Part shown: positions 11,101-20,100 of the stretch, piece after piece
Position numbering within the stretch: the first letter of the stretch is position 1
Layout: each line of letters opens with the position of its first letter
Source: Crocodylus rhombifer
Taxonomy: Eukaryota > Chordata > Crocodylia > Crocodylidae
DNA: 64,000 nucleotides
Direction: 5' to 3'
Assembly (NCBI GenBank): GCA_038503035.1
Contig: JAVSML010019116.1
Span: forward strand, 1-64,000
Program-made: the position numbers and the translations under genes
The notes under the pieces: model-generated
Seen by the model: only the letters and a program-made list of their open reading frames with translations
What the model was told of the DNA's origin: nothing
Databases searched by the model: none

Positions 11101-14100
11101 CCATAGGGTCCTTCGCAGCCCTTTGCTTTGCCCTGGAGGGGAGACGGCACTATCCAGGCTGCAGCCCATCTGTCCCCGCTCCTGGCTTGCAGCTGGGCTC
11201 GCCCTGGGGCGAGGGTTTTTTCGGCAGAGCCTGCAGGCAGGCAGCTTTCCTGCGAGGCAGCCGGCGCAGCCCGGAGCTCCTGGCCCTCGTGCAGAGAGGC
11301 TGCGACAGGAAGTTCATGCGATGGCTCCCGGGCCAAGGCCCATCTCCCTGCCCCCTCCTCTCCGCCCCGATCTGGCTCCCGGCAGCCTCAGCCGCAGCTG
11401 CCGACTGTACTAATTTTGGCTCTGGGGCTGCGCTGGGCCAAACACTGCTACAGGAAGTGGTGTGGGAGGGGGGAGAAGGGGCTTGTGATTGGCTGGGTCT
11501 CAACGAAGCTGCCAAACGAGCTGGCAACTGCCTTGCTATTGGCCCACCAGTCTCCATAGAGACGGTGATAGGCCAGGTGTCAGGCCCTCCCTTAAGTGCA
11601 ATTGTTCACTTTTTAGTAAAAAAAAAAAAAAAAAAAATTTCCTCGGTGGTTTGCTGTGGTTCGCGCGGGCCGGGAGGGCGCGGACGGGGCGAATCCCAGC
11701 TCCCCTCACCGAGGCCCGCCGGGAGGTCCGTGGCTCCAACATGGCCCCCCTTGCATCGGGCCGTCCTCGGACCCCGTGCGCAGGTAGATGTTCTCCTTCA
11801 AGGCAGCGCGTCTTTCGGATGCAAAATGTGCTTCTCTGCAGCATTCGTGCCGGCCCTGGGGGTGGAGCTGCCTAGACGGCAGCGATGGGGCTGGATGAGA
11901 TGCAGGGAGGACGAGGCGTCTCTCCGCCCCAAGAAGTTGGGCTACCGGATGAGTTCCTCCTGTGCTGGCTAATCTGGGGTTGTGCTAGGAAGGGAGTGGA
12001 GGAAAGCTTTCTTCACGTCTCAGCTTCAAGCTGGCGGTGTCCCTGCAAAGGACTTGTCAGAAACCTGGATATCTCTTTTTAAACCCCTTTCTCCCATAGA
12101 AGCGTGAGAAATGGCATGTCCGCCTCTCCTGGCTCTGCTGGATGACTTGGTGGTGTTGGAGAGACTCATTGCCATGCTCTCTCTTACTGTGCCATTTACA
12201 ACTCTTTCACATGGACCGGTGTGTACCAAGGGCGAGCACCCTTTCTCCTGGGATCTGCTGTTGGCTTTGAACAGTTGTAAACACAAATGAAGTCTTGGGC
12301 AGCTGCTTCTGGGGTGAGCCCCAATAAGTGGTCAATAATACACAGCCTCAGTGCATCCGCGGGAGAAGGGTCTGTAGTTGGAGGGCGGTGTGCCAAAGGG
12401 ACACTGATACCCAGGGCCTTGGTATTCATAGACAATTAGCGTTGGAAGGGGCCTAGCCTTGGCCATCTAGTCCCTTGGACATCTAGTCCAAGCAGGACCA
12501 GCCCCAACTTGGTCATCCTAGCCAAGGCTTTGTCTACTCGGGTCTTAAACACCTCCAAGGATGGAGACGCCACCACCTTCCTGGGTGACCTGGTCCAGTG
12601 CTTCACCACCCTCCTGGTGAGAAAGTTCTTCCTAATTGTCCAGTCCAGCTCCTTCCTCCATAGCCTCAAAACCAGCTCCGAGCTAAAACTGCTCCCGGAG
12701 CCATTTCTTACAGCTTGGGGCATTTCTGGCACGTGTGTCCAGGGGGAGGCCATCCTGCCATGGACCTGGCATATGCTAATTAGCTTGCTGCTTCCTCAGA
12801 AGCCAGCGGCCCTCATGCATCTCGTTATCCTAGTTTAATGCATCTGATTAAAATCTGGCCTGGTTGAGATCCGACCTCTGCTGAGCAGGCTGCACCAAGC
12901 CTCCACCCCTTACCCCAGCCAGTCAGCAGAGCCTGGCTCTGCCCCATCAATCACAAGTGAGGGATGGCTTCTCCCTGGAGCCAATTGCAGGGCCTCGCGG
13001 TGCGGTCTCTTCCCTGCTGCCAAGCTTCGTGGAGCTGCAGCCGCCCCGCCGTGCAGCTGCCTGCCAGTCCGGTCCATAGCATTGCACAACTTGCGGCTAA
13101 ACTTATTACGTCCTGTTCCAGTGCCTTGTTCCAGCTGGCCAGGCTCCCTTTCTAAGGGCTGGTGCATCTCCCTGCTGGATGTGGGGCGCTGGAAATGTGA
13201 GCCCGGAGTGGTGGCTGTCGGGACGCTCAGTACTGTGCCTGACTTTTATTTCCCCGACAGAATTTCAGGGGCTGTAAATCTCTTCCGAGGCCCCTCCCGG
13301 GCTGCTTGCTCTTGGCCGAGGTGGTAACCGGGAGAGAAGAACCGGGGAAAGACGTTCCCTTCTTCTTTGCACCTTTCTCTAATAGATCAGAGGGGTCGAC
13401 CAGGTGTGGGAGAGCGCGCCTTGGGGAGACCTGCTGGCAGAGGCGGGGGGTCAAGTGCGTGGTGGGTATCGCAAGCCAGGTTGTAGCATGGTGGCAGTGA
13501 TTTTGAAGGTGTTCTAGTTGCAAACTTACCTTTCTGTCTCCAGTGCGGAGCAGAGAGGATGTTGGATGTTATGCTGGGAGATTGGGGCAGCAGAGAAACC
13601 TAGAGAGGACAGGAAGCGACTGGTAGGGCTGCCTCCATGCTGTTACGAGCCGTTCCTAGAGCCCCAGAGCTGTGGTGGGGGACGCTGCAATGGCCTGGGA
13701 GGAAGGGGTGGCCGTTGCGCAAGGCCCATTGGAGGGCATTTAGCAGTGGCTGGGCTGGAAAGCTGTCCAGCACCCTCCTTCCTTCCTTCCTCGAGCGCCC
13801 ACTCACACGGTGGCTGTGAGCAGCTGTGGGTGTCTGAGCTGGGGAGAGGTAGCCGGAGGTGGGAGCGCACCGTGCCGTGGGAGGGACGGGGCGGGATGGC
13901 AGGGCAAGCCTGGACCTAGGCAGGCAGCAGCAAACCGTGTCTGCACCTGGCAACTGTCTGGCAAGCTGTGGGGATTGGGAAACCCGTATCGCCCTGGTAA
14001 ATATTAACCTTGGAGCAGAAAACGTCGTGTGGTTCATTACAGGGCAAGTTGGTGCCGGGCTGCGGTAGAACCCGGGAGCCCGAGAAGGAGGATAAACCAC

Positions 14101-17100
14101 CAGGTCCACCCTTGGCCTGTTTTTTCACCATCTCTCCACCCTGGCCCATTCTCTCCTGACTGCCTTCTCCCCCAGCCTCCGGGCTGCTTTCGAGCCCCTG
14201 GGGAGGATCAGGCAGCAGGTGCTGGTCCCCTGCTCTCCCCCGAGGTGGCTGCAGCGAGGAGGGGATGGGACCTGTGGCTGGCACTCTGAAGCCTGGGCGC
14301 AGTTTCTGGGAGCTGGAAGCAGGAGCCAAGGGGAAGCTGTGGTCTGGTTTTTAGTGCCAGGCATGTTGGGTCATGGTGAAGCCAAGACGGGCATGGCCGC
14401 CTGGAGCCTCCCACACTTGGGGATCCTGCATGGTGGGGTGCGGAGGGTGGCGCACCCATGCCTGGCTGGAAGCGTGGGAGGGCTGTGTGGCCTAGGGGCT
14501 CTGGGAGGTTGGGTCGGCCTGCAGTCAGGCAGGTAAGGATTGACAGCACCTGAGCGCCCGCCCTTCCCGCGGCTGCCTCTAAACCCCCTGGAGCTGACCC
14601 TTCGCAGCCTCCTATGGCCGTGCCCCGTGTTCGGTCTGACTTGGCAGGGGAGGTGGGCTCAGGCCCGTGCCACCAGAAACCCTTTCTGTTCACGAGCAGG
14701 CCTCGACTTGCAATGTTTCCAGTTGCAATGGACGGCACTTATGACGTTTATAAATTGCCACCGTTTCAACTCCGCGACGTTGGTTTCGATTTTATGACGC
14801 TTGATCCAGTGCCCTGCCAGCGAACAAATTTGGCGTCGCCCACCCCCCTGAAGAACATCTGTCCAAACTTCCTTGGACGCTTTCTTTAGGAAAGCAGACG
14901 AGACTCCCGAAAAACCCACAGCCAAGAACCCTTCAAAAAGTCCAGCCAAGTCACCTCAAAGAAGTCCTTCCAAATCCATATGATTGCTATTTACAATATA
15001 AATACATTAATGTAGCTATATGACTCTTCTATAATCGATCGAGTACAAAATTCTGAGTTATTTTTGGTGAAAATCAGGTATCAGGTCTTTGGTTCAGGGA
15101 CCGATCCCCCATTTATAATATTGTTTCCTATGGAAAAATCGGTTCCACATTGCAACCTTTCGACTTAAGACAAGGTTTTCAGGAACCAGTTGTGTCGTAT
15201 GTCCAAGGACTGCCTGTATTCTGGGCTTTGTGTCGTCACCCTCGCGTCCCGGAAAGCAGCAACAGGCTTGGTTCCTCGCTCTCCCTCCCTCCCCCATGCT
15301 AGCCTCGCATCTATTTTAGGATGGGAAGAAACCATCTTTAACGCTTTGGGAGAAGCTGCCCAGCTCCTTTGCTGCTCTTGCCACCACAGTTAACTAGCCT
15401 GGCACTGGGCCATCCAGTCCACACTGCCCGTCCCCCAGCCAGCAGGCAGGGATTCGCCCTGCCCACAGTGTTAGTTCAGACCAAACGAAAGTGGGTGCTT
15501 TGTGGGGAGTGCCAGTGTTTCTCCCGCTGCTCTCGTCTCCCCTTCTGGGTCCAGCAGAACATCCTGCCCTGCCCTCCAGCCTCTGGTCTGCTGCCCCTCC
15601 ATGCTCCTGCGGACCCGGTTAGGATGAAACAGGACAATTAACTACCTGCTGAACTTGGCTCCCCTGAGCCGGCTGTGGGCTCAGGGGAGCCTGGGGGCCT
15701 CTGCAGCAGTCCCCACCCTCAGTGCCCTGCTCCCAGGGCTGGCACCGGCACCCCAGGAAGTCGGGTGGGGGGCACTGATCTGCTTGGCATGGGTTCAAAT
15801 TCCTACTGGTGAGCGAGGGTGGATGGGTTTCGTGCTCTGAGACGAGGACACGCTGTGGCATGTCACTTAACTGCTCCGTGCCTCGATTTCCCTGCTGCTA
15901 AAGCGGGACGGTGGAGGATTGCCTTCTGTGGGTGGTGAGGAGGGTTGTGAGGGGGGGTGAATTGATGGGCCACGTGGCCCAACGCAGTGGAAGTGCGGGT
16001 TGAAGTGGAGTGGAAGGCAGGGAGCAGCTTCCCCCGAGGTTTCTCTCTGCCCCTTGCTCCCTTCCCAGGCAGGAGGCTTTCCTAGTTAAACCCTGACCCA
16101 GATAAAGTGCCCCCCCCCATGCTCCTTCCTGCTCCCCCTTCCCTCCTCACACCCATGACTAGTTTGGTCTGGTTGGTCGCAGGCTGCCTGAGCAAAGGGC
16201 TTTTAAAATGGTGCCAGCTTTGGAGGGGTGGGTGCATGGACCCCTGCTGCTGCTGTAGGCTTTGGGATGCCCCATCTCTTTGGTGCCCCTTGCTTTCTTT
16301 TCCCTGCCATGTAGCTGCCTGGGGTCCAGGAGGCATCTGTGCTGGCCTAAATCACCCTCTGTCCCGGGTGCATAGGGGCCCCTGCTCTCCTCTGACTGTC
16401 TGGGGCTGTTGGCATGGCAGGGGGGTGTCGGGAGCAGGCAGTGCCCTGACATGGTGTCGTCTCGCCTCCTCTGTCTTTTAGGAAGCTGTCGGGCAAAGCC
16501 AGGATCGACGAGGTCATGGCTGCCGCGGTCCTCACCAGCCTGTCCACCAGCCCGCTAGTGCTCGCCAACCCGGCCAGCGCCTTCAGCCCAGGTAACAGCC
16601 CAGCCCGCAAAGGGCAGGGTCCAAGGTTGAATGTGAGGTGCACGCTGCTGCCCCGTGGGGTGACACTATGGGACATCCTCTGGGCCCGAGACTACATCTA
16701 AGAGCGTGCAGATGGTCCAGCTGGATTGGGCTTCCCTGTGCCCCCATGTCTGAGAGCAGCCAGCACCGTGCGCTTTGCTGGAAGGTGCAAGACCTCTGCA
16801 GGGGACCTCTGTCCTCAGCGCCTGGCTGCTGATGGGATGGGGGACTGGCAGGCATGTCCTGCGTCATCGGGTCTGGTGCCCTGCTGTTGTGGGTCTCCAC
16901 GTCCCATCCCCTCACTCGCAGACTCACTGAGCTCAGTCGTGCCTGGCATGAGGACTGGGTGCAGTACTTCTAGCCAGACCCAGGACCTCTGCTCCCTCTC
17001 CCTCCAGCGAGGTCCAGCATCTGGGCTGGGCCAGGGCTTGGAGCTGAGGGCAGTGGAGACCCAGGTGGGTCTGAGCTTCCTGTGAAATAAAGAAGTCTCT

Positions 17101-20100
17101 ATCGAAAGAGCTTCACTTGTCAGGGACAGGCATCTACCTGCCTCTGCCCCGGGCTGTTGTGATGGTGTAACCCACCCCACTGGGGGTTGGTTGCCATTAG
17201 GGTGGGGGCTGTTGTGCCCCAGTTTTCCCCTTCCCTCTGCTTGGCCCCGAAGTTATCTCAGCCCCTAGGATTCCAGGAAAGTGTTAGAGGGGATAAAACC
17301 TGAGCCCTTTCTCCCTCCATTCCTGTGGCAGAGCCCGGCTGCGAGGCCTGGAAGGACGGTTCGGCCATGTCGTCCAGCTACAGCAGCAGCAGCAATAACA
17401 GCGGGGACTGGAGCTGGGACCTGCCGAGCGACCGCTCGACCCCGTCCACCCCCTCGCCTCCGCTTCCCAGCGATGCTGCCAAGAGCTTCCTGCCGGCTGC
17501 CCCGCTGGATGACAGCACAGAGGAGACCGAGGCGACCCACTTCCTCTTCGGCGATCCCATCCCACGGAAGAGGAAGGTAGGGGGACAGTAGGCGCTGGGA
17601 CAGCGAGGAGGGGATGGGGGCAGCCTGCCAGGGGTCCTCCTTTGGGCTCAGACCACTAGACTGCATCTCCTCCCTCCACCCAGGCTGGGGGTTCATGCCA
17701 CTGCCCCGGCGAGGGCCTTTGGGTGGGGTGGGCTCGGAGGGAGAGCCGTGAGCCTCACTGTCTCTCTCTGCCCCTGCAGAACTCCACCAAGGTCATGTTC
17801 AAGTGCTTGTGGAAGAGCTGCGGCAAGGTGCTCAGCAGCTCCTCAGGGATGCAGAAGCACATCCGGATTGTCCACCTCGGGTAGGTGCAGGGGCCACCGG
17901 CGCCTGGGGAACTTGGAGGGGGTCAGTGGTGTTCCCCCCCGGGCTGTGCCGGAGCTCCCTGCTCTGTTTCCAGCGGGGCTTCCCTCCCTCCTTGGATCTC
18001 TCGCGTGCTTGGCTGGCAGCTCGCAGTGCTCTTCCTGTCTATGTGCCCTCCGCTCTGGAGCCCTGTCTGGCTGGAAAGAGGTCCCGTCGTCTGCTCCTAG
18101 AGAGCTCTGAGCTGTCCGGTCCCCAGGCCCCAGCGCCGCCTCTCTTGCTGCCATTACTGGGTTGTCCAGACGTGTTCACAGCTGCCAGCCCGGGACCCGC
18201 AAAACTAGGGGTTGCCTCCGACAGCCATCTCTGTTTTCCCTCACCCAGCCGGAAAGCTGACCTGGACCAGAGCGATGGTGAGGAGGACTTCTACTACACA
18301 GAGCTGGATGTCAACGTGGACTCCCTGACGGATGGGCTATCCAGCCTCACCCCCGTGTCCCCAACCTCCTCGGTGCCGCCGGCCTTCCCCGTCCCGGAGG
18401 TGCAGAGTGCGCCGCCCCTGCTGGTGAAACCCGAAGTTTCCCTGGTGTCTCCCCTCAGCCACTCGGCGCCCACGAACTTGTGCCACGTCCAAACTGACCA
18501 TGCCTATCAGGTGAGATGCATGGGGAGGGACGGGCTGGGCATGGGTGGGAAGGGCTGGGAGGTCGGGGTCCCTTGGCCAGAGGCAAAACACCTTGGGGCA
18601 TTGCCCAGATCAGCGTGCGGCTGCCTCCTGCCTTGGTCCTGGCTCGGAGGGGCTCTTGGGCAGGGAGTATTTTCCACGTGCTGTTTGTTGATGTTGCTGG
18701 AGCCCCAGACCCTACTCGGCAAACTTCAGTGAGCCTTTGCAGCTGGCACTCATGTCGGCTTCCACCCGTGCAGGCTGGGGAACATCTGTCCTTGCGCCGT
18801 GCTGCAGACTCAGCTGCGTGGCTGTAAACTCTGGTGGGGGTGTTGGCAAGGAGTTGCCTTTGCTGACCACAGGCACCTGTGGGACTCGCCACTGCAAGAA
18901 CCAGCTCGCTCATTCTGGGCTCCTAGCTCTTCTCTCGTTGTTTGGTGGGCTGGAGCGAGGCTGGCCAGTGGTGGGAGGGTTTGCTCCCAGCTTTGTGCCC
19001 ATGAGCAGGGTGGCAGGAGCCTGTCCATGTGATCTGAATCCAGGAGAGTGCTTGTAAAAACGTGAGGGAAGTTGAAGTCCAGCTGAGAGAATAGGCAGAG
19101 GGCATGCGATGGACTCCCGGAGCTGCGCTGGTACCCAGGGTGGATGTTCAAAGGGCTGGTGCTTGCTGGCTGGGCTTGCGGGAGAGGCCTTCCTAGCCTG
19201 CTGCGTGCAGCATTCGGGGGCTGCAGTTCTTTCCTTGCCAGCGCCTGTCACATATCAGTGGGACACCGGAGCAGCAGAACAGCCCCTGTGTAGCCGCACA
19301 CCACTCTGCTTGTGTAAACCCAAACGTCCAGTGTCAGGAAGGGCCCAAGGGCTTTCCATGCCCAGCTCTAGGTGGACTTGGATCCCTCCCTGCCCCACCA
19401 AGGTGCCTCAGAGGCCTGTTTTGAGCACTGCAGGGCACCGTGGCCTGTGAGGCCTGCTCAGCCTAGCCAAGCTGTCGTCCCCTCTGAGCACCTGCCTCTG
19501 CCCCTGCACTGTTCCCACCGGGGCTTTGCCGGGCGTTGCTGCTGCTGGCAAAGTAGCCTGTTGCTTTCTGGGGCCGTGGGGGCAAGACCTTCCCTCCCTC
19601 CCTCCTGCACCCCTTCCCAGCTCTCCGTGGCCACACAGTGCCCAGCTGTCTCATCCTTTGCTGGTTACATTTGTGGCTTTCAGGCAACGGCTCCCGTGAG
19701 CATCTCGGCCGTCTCGAAAACCCTGCCCGGTGGGTTGGGATTCAGCATCTCCTGGCAGCAGCCATCGCCACAGGCACCGGTTGTTTTTAAAGGGTCCCCG
19801 GTGAGTAAGCAGATGGCACCCTCTCCCCTCTGCAGGGCCTGGCTGGCAGGGAAGAGTAGGCCAGGCTTTCTGGCTGGCTGCATTAGTGGGAGGTGCAGGC
19901 ACTGCAGTGAGTGCACCCCTGAGTGGTACAGAGTGCTGCCTGGGACCCGTGGGGCTCCTGTTCTGGGGGTGCCAGCATGGCGTGCACTCGGAGTGGGGTG
20001 CTCTGCGTCCATCAGGGAAGTGCCAGCAGCTTGGCCAGGAGGATTGAGCAGTGGTCAGTGCCCAAACCTGTGAAGGTTTGCATTTTGCCTCTCGGCAGCC

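Larger units (their letters stand above)
2111..16481 (+). other. SLC2A4RG: SLC2A4RG intron 2 (14.4 kb)
   Basis: This long GC-rich intron holds no exon I can support. It contains T-tracts (4640, 4698, 5240, 8220), an A-tract (11620), a (GGGCT) G-quadruplex motif (11013), a promoter-like CpG module (11450-11790), a CR1 LINE fragment (12425), a Tigger transposon relic (14697) and a MIR-like SINE (15785). The long open frames inside it reflect GC richness; none has both conserved-looking sequence and in-phase splice sites. Confidence 0.8.

Noticed and set aside
10283..11104. 273-codon minus-strand frame
   Set aside because: Low-complexity, GC-driven, overlapped by equally long frames on the other strand, and has no domain-like pattern or splice context.
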